A stretch of DNA of 36,742 nt from Isotricha intestinalis (Eukaryota > Ciliophora > Litostomatea > Vestibuliferida > Isotrichidae): contig JAJJLU010003703.1 in the NCBI GenBank assembly GCA_023807065.1, positions 1-36,742 of the forward strand, given 5' to 3'. The position numbers were made by a program, and so were the translations under genes. The notes beneath the pieces are model-generated. The model saw nothing but the letters and a program-made list of their open reading frames with translations. It did no database searches and had not been told where the DNA came from. Shown piece after piece: positions 18,612-29,478 of this stretch (positions within the stretch are counted from its first letter, which is position 1; the number at the start of each line of letters is the position of its first letter).

Positions 18612-19874
18612 ATGTCTCAAACTAGAAAAGAATCAAAAACAAAGCATCGTATTCCTCAAAAACCATCTCCAGACAAAAAAGATGACTTATCAGAATTTCG
18701 TATAATAACAAAGAATTTAGTATATGTAATAGGATTAAGTTCCTCATTAGCAAACAAGGAGAAATTAATTAAATATGAATACTTTGGTCAATATGGAACA
18801 ATAGTGAAAATAGTAGTGAATAAAAATAAAGCATATAATAAAAATTCACCTCATGGTCCAAGTTATTCAGCTTATGTTACATATTCAAAACCAAATGAAG
18901 CTTCAATTGCTATATTAAGTTTAGATGAAACTTCAATTGATGATCATTTAATTAGAGCTAGTTTTGGAACTACTAAATATTGTTCTTATTTTTTAAATGG
19001 ATGTGAATGTAATAATAAAGATTGTGTTTTTTTACATTATTATGCTGATGAAAATGAAATTATTAAAAGAGGTGAATTAAATGTTAATAAAGCTATTTTT
19101 GCTAATCAACATGTTATTGCAATTAAAATTGCTGATATATTTAATCCTGAAGTTAAAAATAAAATTTTAGGGAGTAAAAGAGTTAGAACTGTTTTTCCTC
19201 CTCCTTATACTCTCTATAAATCTAAATATGTTTTAGAAAATTCACCTTCTTATAATAATTTAAATAATAATATAAATAATTCTATTAATAAAAATATTTA
19301 TAATAATAATAAAAATATTGATAAAAGTGTTAATGAGAAAAATAATAATAATGGACTTATAAAAAAAAATGACAGTGAAGAATATAATAAAAGTAAAGCA
19401 AAAAGTAATGAGAAAAATCAATTATTTAATAATAATGAATCAACAAGTAATTCATCTAAGGAAGAAATTGAAAATAATTTTTCTAAAAATTTTTTAAATA
19501 AGCCTTTAAATGCAAGAGAAACTTCAAGATTTAGTTTTTGTAAATCTAATGAAGATAATAATAATAATTCAGTGGATATTCCTATTCAAATTAGGTATTT
19601 ATTAGAGACAAAAATTAATTTATATAATCTTTCTAAATACATGAATCAAAATGTTATAGATTATATTCTTGAAAATGAATATATTAATTCTGAAAATGAT
19701 GAGCAAATAAAAGATTGGAGAAATTTTATTAAAGAAAATCATCAAAATTATCAGATTAATAAACCAAAAGATGAATTAGAAAATGAAGTTGAAAATATTA
19801 ATAAATTTATTATGAAAAAAGTTTGGTTATATAATAAAGAATCAAAAACCAAAACTCAAAAAAAAAAAATTTAA
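18612..19874 (+). CDS. CNOT4-like RRM plus CCCH zinc-finger protein without RING
   Basis: The protein has 420 residues. The central part matches CNOT4/Not4: LVYVIGLSSSLANKEKLIKY and EYFGQYGTIVKIVVN, then YVTYSKPNEASIAI (RRM, residues ~36-115), then TKYCSYFLNGCEC followed by NNKDCVFLH, a C-x8-C-x4-C-x3-H zinc finger identical in spacing to CNOT4. In other eukaryotes Not4 is an E3 ubiquitin ligase of the CCR4-NOT complex with a C4C4 RING ahead of the RRM. Here only ~35 Lys-rich residues precede the RRM, and there are no Cys pairs, so the RING is missing. The C-terminal ~220 residues are Asn/Ser-rich and then helical. Predicted role: mRNA binding for CCR4-NOT without ligase activity. Confidence 0.85.
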   Translation: MSQTRKESKTKHRIPQKPSPDKKDDLSEFRIITKNLVYVIGLSSSLANKEKLIKYEYFGQYGTIVKIVVNKNKAYNKNSPHGPSYSAYVTYSKPNEASIAILSLDETSIDDHLIRASFGTTKYCSYFLNGCECNNKDCVFLHYYADENEIIKRGELNVNKAIFANQHVIAIKIADIFNPEVKNKILGSKRVRTVFPPPYTLYKSKYVLENSPSYNNLNNNINNSINKNIYNNNKNIDKSVNEKNNNNGLIKKNDSEEYNKSKAKSNEKNQLFNNNESTSNSSKEEIENNFSKNFLNKPLNARETSRFSFCKSNEDNNNNSVDIPIQIRYLLETKINLYNLSKYMNQNVIDYILENEYINSENDEQIKDWRNFIKENHQNYQINKPKDELENEVENINKFIMKKVWLYNKESKTKTQKKKI

Positions 19875-20349
19875 CTTATGATAAAAATATAAATAAATAA
19901 TATATAAAAAACCCAAAATAATTTAACTTAAAAATAAATAAAAAAAAAAAAAATATATTCTTAAACAAAGAAAAAAAAGACAATTAATTAATGAAAAATT
20001 AAATAATTCATTAATTTTCATTCTTTTCAAATCTTTTAGTTGATGAAAAGAAGAAAACAATTTTTAAACTTGTAAAATATTTTGAAACGAAAAACATCAT
20101 TTTGAAAATAATTTGAATATGCAAACAAAAAAAAGTTAGATATTGAACATTTAACTCAAAATAAATTAATAAAATAAAAAAATATATATTTTGAAATAAT
20201 ATAAATCATTATATAAAAATATTTTTAATAAAGTAAATCATATAAAAATAATTAAAAACAAATCAAAATTTATTATATACTTTTACTGCAAAAATTAATT
20301 TTTTTATATATACTTTTATATTATTTTATATTAAAGAAAACAAAAAATA
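19875..20349. other. convergent intergenic region
   Basis: This 475-nt spacer between two converging genes holds both 3' ends. It is A-rich, with a weak inverted repeat AATTAATGAA/TTCATTAATT (around 19984-20016). No ORF or RNA gene is seen. Confidence 0.5.
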
Positions 20350-23300
20350 TTAATTTTTTAAAGAAACATTATTTTCTTTTGAATTTTGATTTCTTATAAT
20401 TTCATAAATAACATTTGGAGGAATTACACTTAAAATTGTTCTGGTTTTATTAATATCTTTATTTTCATTTATAATCATAGGAAAAACTTCAAATATATAA
20501 CTTAGAACAACAATTCCAATTATACCTATACTAGTAAAAGTAGTAATATTATCAGTAGTTTTATAATATTTGTCAAAATTTTTAAATAAAATATCTATTT
20601 GAGTTTGATAAAAAGGAATTAAAACATTAACAACAATTATATTTAAATCTCTGAATCTAATATCATTAAATAAATAAAAAGGATTTAATTTTTTATATAA
20701 AACTTCATCAGTATCATTAGGAATACTATCATTATAATAACTAGTTCCATAACTATAATCATAATAAATAAAATTATTATTAAGAGCAAAAACAAATAGA
20801 TCATAATAATCATAAGTAATTTCTAAAATACCTTTTAAATAATAAGCATAAATAGGCATTAAACCATAATCAACAATATCATTTCCAATAGAAACACAAG
20901 TTAAATTAGATAAACCTGAATGTTTATTAAAGAAAGAACATAATTCGGCTGTTAAATTAAATGTTATTATTGAAGATGCATTTCCAGGAAGTCCTTTTTC
21001 ACTTATATTATTATATATGTAAATTTGATGTTCTCTTGCTTGAACAAAATTTCCTTTTATAAATGTTAACATTGTTTCTAAATCATTTCCTATTTTTTTT
21101 GTCATCAAATAATAACCTGAATTTTTTATTTGATTCCTCATATAATTTATATTTTTTAAAAAATATCTTTCTTGCTCTAAAGTTAATACATTTATTAAAG
21201 CAGAATTATAAAATTTTATATAGCTTTTAGATACATAAATTATTAATATTAAAATTATTATTGTTAATATTATATGAAAGGATGTTATTGCTGTAAATTC
21301 TCTTTTAAAAGCTTTATTTCTGAAAATACTTTCCTTTTTTAAATGTAATACATTTGTTGTTTTATCATCAAAATTTTGATTAGAAGAAACATTTTCTTTA
21401 TTTGTTAGTAATGATTCATCTTCTTCATCTTCTGAAGTATTACATTGTAAAAAATCTTGTTTTTGAGTAAGATTATTTTTATCAATTTGGATTTTTGCAT
21501 ATTTTTGACATCTAAAATTCATCATTCTTATAATTTCTATATCTATTTTATAAAAAATATTTAAATACTTTTCTTTTTCTCTTATAGTTTTAATTTTCCC
21601 TAAAACACAAATATAACTGACAGAAACTTCACAGATAAAATAAATAATAAAAATAACCCACAAATATAATTTCTTACTTTTTATAATTGAATTAATTTCA
21701 TCTAAATAATATTGATTTAAAACTGCCATTCCATCTGAAATTCTTTGAAAATTAGCACTAATAAATTGAGATTTAGAATTTATAAAATGTTGTTCCTTAT
21801 CATTTGAATGAATAAAACTAAATGAACAATAAAAATACATTTGTAATGAAGGATTCATTAAAATATTTTCTTCATTTGAATAAAGAGAATATTCTTCAGT
21901 ATTCCAAAATACTTTTAAAGAAAATGCATAATTATTTATTATTTCTTCTGCTTTTGGAGAAAGAGAAGGTTTATTATATATAAAATAAGATAATTTTTCT
22001 TGAGTTGAATTATATATAGTAATTAATTTATTAAAAATAAAATTAGAATAATCATTTCTATTATTTATATGCTTAATTTCATATTTTGGATTTTTGATTA
22101 ATAAATATTCAACAAGATAATAACATGTTAAAATTACATCTTCAGTAATTGAGCATTGTATATGAACAAAATAAGATAAATGATAAATTCTCTTAATTGA
22201 TTTTAATATTTGATCATAAACCATATATGGAACAAAAATTAAAATGAGAAGAGATAAAAAATAAAAAAACGATGAAATAATAATACTTTTATTTATAAAA
22301 TGAGGTGAAATTAATTTTTTTACAACATTACTTTCACTGAATTTTTGTGGATAAAATAAATTAATATTTATTTTATTTTTCTCAGTGATTAAATTATATT
22401 TATTCAAAGGATCTAGATTGTTCGTGTCGTTTTTACCAAAACTTAATCTTTTTGTTTGTAATTGTTCTCCATTCATTATTTCATCAACTTTACTTTCAAA
22501 ATGATGATTTTTAACTTCAATAAAAGAATGTGTATTATAATCATATATTGAGAATTTAATTTTAGAATGAATTTGATAATAATTAAAATAATCTATCTTA
22601 TCTTGTTTAAATATTGAATTATTTGCTTCTAAATTACGATTTTCATTTTCATTTGAACTAGATATATTATTATTATTTTCTTCATCTTCTTCATATTCTT
22701 CTTCTTCTTCTTCTTTTGATTCATAAGATGATGATATATTAGAATTTTCTTCTTCAATTACTTCTTTATCTAAACTTATATCATCATTATATTTTTTTTC
22801 AAAAAGTTTTTGAATTGATAAATATCCTTCATCTTTGAAATCATATTTATTTTTTAAAAAAAAAGATTTTCCCTCTATATCAAAATCTATTTCTTCATCA
22901 ACAGAAGGAATAAAATCAGTTTCAATATGAAATATTTCATTGCTTTTATTTGTGGAATGATAAATACTTTGTCTGCTTGCATTTTTACTATTTTCTAAGT
23001 TTTTAAAATTTGATGAATCAAGATTTAAATCAATATAATCTAATTGAAACCAATATCCCATAATTTCATCTAAAATAATTATTTTTTGAACTAAGCATTC
23101 AAATCTTTTATTATTTTTCCATAATATTGGAATTTCAGGTTTATCTAAAAATTTTGATTGAAAAACTTTTATTTTAGCATTTAAGGGAGTAATATTTTCA
23201 GATTCATTTGATAATATATTTAAAACTTCTTCATTAAATTCAGGGATAAATTGAGTTACTTCTAAATTTCCATTTGAATAACTTGATTCAAATCCTAATA

Positions 23301-25581
23301 AATTTAAACAATTTGTAGTAAAATTTTGAATGAAAAGTCTACTATTAACAATAACAAAACATTTATTTCTTAAATGTTCTGTGTTTTTATTTGGTTTTGT
23401 TGATAATTTTAACAGCATCATTGCATGATTATTTTCATCAAATATTATTCCCAGTTCAACAAATGCAGGAACTAAAAATTTTGCATTGTTTCTAAAAAAA
23501 ACAAAATATTCTTTTAAATTGTTTAATGTAAAATCATGTGTAGTTAAATTTTTTATTTTTGTTGTTAACATTGTTTCATGTTTTTTTCTTAGAAAATCTG
23601 GTAAAATTATATGCATATTTTTTCCTATTAAATCTATTTCTGTGTAACCTAATAATTGGCAAATTTCTAAAGAAACTTTTTTTATTAATCCAAAAGAATC
23701 TCCGTATCCATTTACAAGAATAAATTGATAATCTGATTTAGAAGTTAAGTAATTAATATCAAAAAATGATTCTTTAAATTTTTCATCATTATCTAAATCA
23801 TTTATTTTTATATTTTGATTTTCTTTAGGATCATTTAATATTTCTTTTACAAAATTAGCATATAGAGTTGTTATTTTTTTTGTATTTAAACCATTAGAAA
23901 CTAAAATTTTATATTTTTCTTTTATTAATTTTCTCTTTTCATCGATTTTAACTCCTAAATTTTTTAAATTGTTAATATCCATAGAATCATTTTTATTAAG
24001 AAGTAAACCCCAAAATTGAGAATAAAGAGAAGCAATTTTCTGAATTAAGGTTAAAATTTCTTTAGTTTGATAAGCAAAAGAAATATGAGTTTGTTCAATT
24101 CCCATTTCAATTCCTTTTTCTTCTATATTTCGTTTTATTCTATATATAAAGAATTCTTCTGAATAATTTAAATTATGAATTTCTGTTGCCTTTAATAAAG
24201 TTTTATAACTTTTTTGATATTTATGTAATTTTTCCATTTGAAATACTGCATAATTAACTAATAATATAGGACTTCCTTTAAATATGCTTAAAGATTGTTT
24301 ATATATATCATCAATATGCTGATATAATAAAAAATCCAATTCTTCATTATTTTCAATTAAACCTTTTAAATGTTCAATTATTTTTTCTAAATTTTCTACA
24401 TTTTTAACTGTTTTTATTTGACTTATAGCTGATATATTATATGAATAACTTATTAAATTCATTATACTTTTTCTATCTTTATTTTTTAATTCTATTGCAT
24501 TTATAAATAATCTTATATTATTATATAATTCAATATCTTTTGAAGTATCAATAATTGAATTATTAAAATTATTATTTTTAACACAAAATATTACTATAAC
24601 ACAAAGGATAGAACTAATAATAAAAATTACTATTAAACCTTCAAACGATTTATTCTTTATTAAATTTCCAAAAAACAAAAAAACACATCCCCAACAATAA
24701 ATAACATTCAAAACGAATTTTGCAACAATTATAGGATTAGTTTTATAATTTTGATATTTTCTTTCCAGAAAAAAAGCATAAGTGCAAATTAAAGAAGTTG
24801 TTAAAAAGCCAAAAATACAATAATTTAAAATATCAGCTACACAATAAATTTCTAATAAAATAATCATAATTGTTCTACAAACCATCATAACGCAAGAACC
24901 ATTTATTATTAAATATTTTGAAACAGAAGAAGAAAATTTATCAGTTTTATGAAATGATAATGAAAGAAATAAATATACTAAAACAGTCATCGCAACAAAA
25001 CAAAATAAACAAAATGAAAGTAAAAATAAGTGATTTTTACTCCAACATGAAAATTTTTGATCAAAATATAATTTTGAATCACATACAATGACAGTTAGAA
25101 ATATTTCTTAAAAAAAATTATATATAATATTTACCTTGTAAAGGAATTATAAATATAGTACATAAGAAATTCATTATATAACGTAATATTATTAAGACAA
25201 TTTTTTTATTTTCGATTTTTTTTCCATTATAAGATAAAATGAGTAAATATATAAAAATTATAAAAACAAATATAATTAAAAGACAAAAAAATATAGTTGA
25301 ATAAAGAAATAAATTTTGATTATTGTCAAAGTAATGTAAAAATCTAAAATATTTAAAAAATTGTAACAAAGACAATAAAAGATTTGTTTTTTTCCAAATT
25401 GGAATTGTCTATAATAATTAAATTGTATATATACCAAGTCATTCATTATTAGTCCGAAGTTTTGAAAAATTTCAATGAATGAAAATAATATATCAACAAT
25501 GAAACTAGAAGAAGATGTGTTATATACATTATATATAATATTGAAATTTGCTTCTTTAAGTTTTTTCAGAATTTCATTCAT
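20350..25581 (-). CDS. giant multi-membrane PAS-domain protein (TmcB-like)
   Basis: There are three exons (25581-25435, 25408-25135, 25106-20350) and about 1725 residues. Splicing adds ~180 N-terminal residues including the TmcB-type opening, FIVDILFSFIEIFQNFG then IPIWKKTN. Order: 7-8 membrane segments (to ~350); a helical region with the family's SPILLVNYAVFQMEKLHKYQ motif; a PAS domain (~590-710: FILVNGYGDSFGLI, LLGYTEIDLIGKNMHIILPD); a second PAS-like segment; an acidic linker (~930); a membrane segment near 1080; a ~200-residue outer loop; further segments near 1290, 1410 and 1665; and a short cytosolic tail. This family, named from Dictyostelium tiny macrocysts protein B, is highly expanded in ciliates. 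The role is probably environmental or redox sensing at a membrane; no cyclase or kinase domain is present. Confidence 0.85.
25107..25134 (-). other. 28-nt spliceosomal intron, PAS-protein intron 2
   Basis: The minus strand reads GTAAATATTA...TTTTAAG, phase 1. Removal joins two hydrophobic segments in frame (IIPLQ to EIFLTVIV). Confidence 0.8.
25409..25434 (-). other. 26-nt spliceosomal intron, PAS-protein intron 1
   Basis: The minus strand reads GTATATATAC...TTATTATAG, phase 0. It joins IMNDL to TIPIWKKTN, matching the TmcB-type N-terminus. Confidence 0.8.
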
Positions 25582-26346
25582 TTTATTTTTGTAAAAAATA
25601 TAATAAAATTTTAATAATATCTTTTATGATTTCTAATAAAATAATTGTTTTTTGAATAAATAATGTATATTTTTATCAAAATAAGTTATTATATTTGGTA
25701 TTGCTCCAATTATTCATTTTTTGATTAATAAGAAATAATATATACTTTTTCTTAATAAATATAAAAATAATAGATTTATAATTTTGAACTTTATATTATT
25801 TATGGAAAATTAAAAATAGTTTTTGACTTTTTTATATATGTACTTAAATTATCTATTAATTGTATATTATATTTTTTATTTTTTGATCAGAATAAATATA
25901 TAAATTTATTTATATAATTAAACAAATCTTTAGAAATTTAAAATAAAATTTCATCAATTTTTCTTTTTTAATTATTCAATTTAATAAAATAGATTATGAA
26001 GTTAGCATGATTAATAATTAAAAATAAGTAAAAAAAAATAAGAAATAAAAAAAAGAATTAATACTAATTATATTATAGTTTTAATAATAATAATATTAAA
26101 GGAGATAATATTTTACTTATTTAAATAGATTTTTGATCTATTTATTTTACTAATGATACAATTTAATAAATTAATAAACAATATCTAAAAATAATTATAT
26201 ATTATTTTTTATTTAAAAATAACAAACCTTTCTTTAAAAATATTTTATGAACAAATAATATATCTTTAAATTAAATATAAATTGGTTAATTCGTTCACAT
26301 ATATACTAATAAAATTAAAAAATATAAAAAAATTAAAAGTTGATAA
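25582..26346. other. 765-nt upstream region of the PAS-protein gene
   Basis: It holds the 3' end of the NIF phosphatase gene and the promoter/leader of the PAS-protein gene, both on the minus strand. It is A/T-only for long stretches. Inverted repeats visible: AAATAAGTAAAA (26022-26033) with TTTTACTTATTT (26111-26122), and TAAATAGAT/ATCTATTTA (26122-26144, 5-nt loop). In such AT-rich DNA these can arise by chance. No ORF or RNA gene is recognised. Confidence 0.5.
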
Positions 26347-28524
26347 TTAATTGATAGAAACTTTCCTTAAAATATCATCTTTATATTTTAATAATAAGTC
26401 TCTAACATCAATCATATAATTATTATCAATCATTTCAACACCAATAGTAACTAAAATTCTTCCAAGATTAAGAAGAGCTTTATCATTAGTATCTTCACCC
26501 CAAAAAGAAGAAATTAAAATTCCATTTTCTTTTTGTAATTTAAAATTTTGTGGCATATTATCAACAATAATACATTTATTTAAATCTCTTCCAAATTTTC
26601 CAATATCTTTAATAATATAATTATTTACTATTGTACAACTTTCTCTATATAATCTATATGAAAAATATGTTCCTTTTTTAACTTCAATTACATCTAAAAT
26701 TGGATCTGCATAATTTTTAGTTGCTGTTGTAAATATTATTAATTCAAAATAATTTTTTACAGTATTTAAAAATTGATATAAATATGGTCTTAATCTTGAT
26801 ATACCTTCATTTTCATTACTAAAAACGAAAGATATTAAAGTTTCATCTAAATCCAAAAATAAAGATAATGGTTTTGTTGGAATTGGTTTTAAAGGAACTT
26901 TTATTATTGGAGGACTACTTTTTAAATTTGAATATATCATTGAACCATCTTCATTTTTTAATTTCAATATATTTGATAAAAAAATTCTATAAATTTGTTC
27001 ATGAGTATATTTTGAATAATTATTAAATATTTCTATTATTTTCTTATTGAGAATATGATAATTTTTAACTGACATTATAATTGATGATATGTTTTCATAT
27101 ATTTCATCTGCATTTTTATCTATTTGTGTTATGTAATATTCTTTATTATTTACTCTATTTATTGTTATAATTCTTAATCTTTCAACCCAAACACTATTTA
27201 AAAATTCTTTTTTTATTTTTGATAAAAAATTATTACATATTAATAAATAATTTTTATTATTAAATGATAACATTGATGATATTACTTTTATATTTGATTC
27301 AAAAAATTCTTGTTTGAAACTCAAATCATAAATAATTATAATTGATATTAATATTAATAAATTTGATTCTTCTATAATTTTTTTTACCTTTGAATCAATA
27401 AAAAAATGTGTTAAATTTCCTTTTAATGAACAATTAAAATAAAAATTTAACCATTCAAAACAAATCTTATTTAATAAATGATATTTTTTTTCTTGAATAA
27501 ATTCTTCAATAACTTCAATTTTTCCTTCTAAAATTATTAAATCTTCAATGTTTACAGATTCTTCAAAATTAGAATAATCCAATAAATTCTTTTTATTATT
27601 ACTAATATTGAATTTATCATTATAAAAATTTTCAACAGATTTATTTTTATCACATGATTTATTTATTATTTTTTTACTATTATTATTATTATTATTATAT
27701 TCAGTGGATTCATTTTTAAATAATTTTGTATAAGAAATAGGATTAATTTTTTTCTTTGCAATAATATTATTCGAAATGTTAGTTAAATTTTTATTTTTTT
27801 TTAAATTCCCAAAATACTGTTGAAGCATTGATATTTTTTTTCCTTCAAATCTTGAAGTAGCTGAAGTTGAAGTACTTATTCCTTCATTTTCTTCATTTTC
27901 ATTATTTTCTTTTACAGTTTCTAAAGTATGAATTGGTAATTTTGGTACAATTGAATTTGTTTTTAAAATCCTCTTTTTTATTATTTTTGTTTTATTTTGA
28001 GAATTTGATTTTTCTCTTTCATCTTTTTTTTCAATGTCTGAATCTTCTTTATTATCTAATTGTAATCTTTTTGTAACTGATTTTGTTTTGTCATCTATAA
28101 TATTTAATTTATTTGTTCTAATCTTTCTTTCTGTTAAACAGGTATTATGTATATTGTCTGAATTTTTATTGTTAAAACTTTCGCTTTTTATATTTTTTTG
28201 ATTTTTATTTTGTAATGATAAATTCAGATTTGTTAAATTTAAAGATTCCTTTATTTTTATTTTACTAGGAGAAAATTTTAAAGGTTCTTTCATATTTGTT
28301 TCACTTGAACTTTTTAATAGAATATTAATCTTATTTTTAGTTATTATTTTGGAATTTTTATCGTTTTCTATTTTTTGAGGTGGAGAATGGTTGATTACTT
28401 TTTCTTTTGTTTTAATTTGATTTATTGGAATATTTTGTATTTTAGTTAAAAATGCATATTTTGGAATTTTTGGTTGGATTTTTATTATTTTACTTATTTT
28501 ACCTTGTAAATTTATAGTCTCCAT
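26347..28524 (-). CDS. NIF/FCP1-type HAD phosphatase (CTD small-phosphatase family)
   Basis: The protein has 725 residues. The catalytic domain is C-terminal (about 540-725). It has SLFLDLDETLISFVF (the D-x-D-x-T nucleophile motif, near 556), RPYLYQFL, ELIIFTTATKNYADPILDVI, YRLYRESCTIVNNYIIKDIG, and the acidic motif CIIVDNMPQNF with the SFWGEDTNDKALLNL end. All catalytic Asp residues expected for the HAD mechanism are present, so it should be active on phospho-Ser/Thr proteins; RNA polymerase II CTD is one possible target. Residues 1-320 are Lys/Ser/Asn-rich and probably disordered. Residues ~325-520 form a helical region of unknown type. Long N-terminal extensions on NIF phosphatases are common in ciliates (family knowledge). 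Confidence 0.88.
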   Translation of the reverse strand: METINLQGKISKIIKIQPKIPKYAFLTKIQNIPINQIKTKEKVINHSPPQKIENDKNSKIITKNKINILLKSSSETNMKEPLKFSPSKIKIKESLNLTNLNLSLQNKNQKNIKSESFNNKNSDNIHNTCLTERKIRTNKLNIIDDKTKSVTKRLQLDNKEDSDIEKKDEREKSNSQNKTKIIKKRILKTNSIVPKLPIHTLETVKENNENEENEGISTSTSATSRFEGKKISMLQQYFGNLKKNKNLTNISNNIIAKKKINPISYTKLFKNESTEYNNNNNNSKKIINKSCDKNKSVENFYNDKFNISNNKKNLLDYSNFEESVNIEDLIILEGKIEVIEEFIQEKKYHLLNKICFEWLNFYFNCSLKGNLTHFFIDSKVKKIIEESNLLILISIIIIYDLSFKQEFFESNIKVISSMLSFNNKNYLLICNNFLSKIKKEFLNSVWVERLRIITINRVNNKEYYITQIDKNADEIYENISSIIMSVKNYHILNKKIIEIFNNYSKYTHEQIYRIFLSNILKLKNEDGSMIYSNLKSSPPIIKVPLKPIPTKPLSLFLDLDETLISFVFSNENEGISRLRPYLYQFLNTVKNYFELIIFTTATKNYADPILDVIEVKKGTYFSYRLYRESCTIVNNYIIKDIGKFGRDLNKCIIVDNMPQNFKLQKENGILISSFWGEDTNDKALLNLGRILVTIGVEMIDNNYMIDVRDLLLKYKDDILRKVSIN

Positions 28525-29478
28525 TATTAATTTAAAAGACTTCTAATAAAAAATACATAAACAAATAAAAAAAATAATTAATTAAAACAAAATTACAATC
28601 ATCGTAACCAAATTAAAAAAATTTAATAAAACAATGGAGTTTAAAAAAAATAAAATAAATTATAAATCAATTCTATAAAAATGAAAAAATAAAGAAAAAA
28701 CAGAAATAATTAAGTTCAATATCAACAATTCAAAAATATTTGAAATAGAAATAGTTCAAACTCAAAAAAAATAAAATAAGGAAAGTTTCCTTAAATCTTC
28801 TAAAAGTAAAAAATATAAATTAATTTTGAGAATAAGTATAAATAATAATGAGGTGAGTGGAAGTAAATGAGAAGGATTTTATAAATAATAAAGAATGGGT
28901 TTAATTAGTTTTCCTTCAATCTGTAAATAATCTCTCACAATTCTCTGAAAACAAAAAAAAATTTACAACTATTAAATTTAACTGAATTTTTAATTATGGA
29001 AAAAAAAAAGATAAGTTATAGATGTTATTTGAACTTATAATTTAATTTTAAAAGTTTTAAATGATATAAAAACTCTTTCATATAAGATAATCATTCAAAA
29101 TGATTTAGAAGGTTAGTATTAGATTAAATTTAAAAAAACCTAATAATCAAATTAATATTAAAGGATTGTTATTAAAAGAATATATATTTATTAGAATGAC
29201 AATGAAACTATAATAAATATCATACAATTTTAATTTCTGTTAATTTATTTCTGAAAATCATTAAGATTTAGTTAATAATTTAAAATAAGTTATTATATAT
29301 TGTAGTGGTATTAAACACCAAATGAAAGTGAAAATGAGAAAAAAGACATTTAAATAATAAAGATATTACTAAATCTGATAAAAAATTTTAATTAGAATTT
29401 ATTATATTTTTTTTTATTGAAAATAAATGTAAAAATATATTATAATTGATAGAATAGTTTTATTAAAAAATCTATTTA
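28525..29478. other. 954-nt intergenic region, longest in the window
   Basis: It separates two minus-strand genes. Most of it is plain A/T. A segment around 28778-28950 is less AT-biased. It holds a short palindrome, AAGGAAAGTTTCCTT (28778-28792), and on the minus strand a 21-codon open stretch (28944-28879, preceded by TTTTCAG) reading RIVRDYLQIEGKLIKPILYY, which looks protein-like. I cannot connect it to an upstream exon or start codon, so I do not call a gene. No tRNA or snRNA signature was seen. Confidence 0.45.

Noticed and set aside
20038..20060. C/D-box snoRNA-like TTGATGA
   Set aside because: The first base does not fit the C-box consensus RUGAUGA, and no D box (CTGA) lies at a suitable distance.
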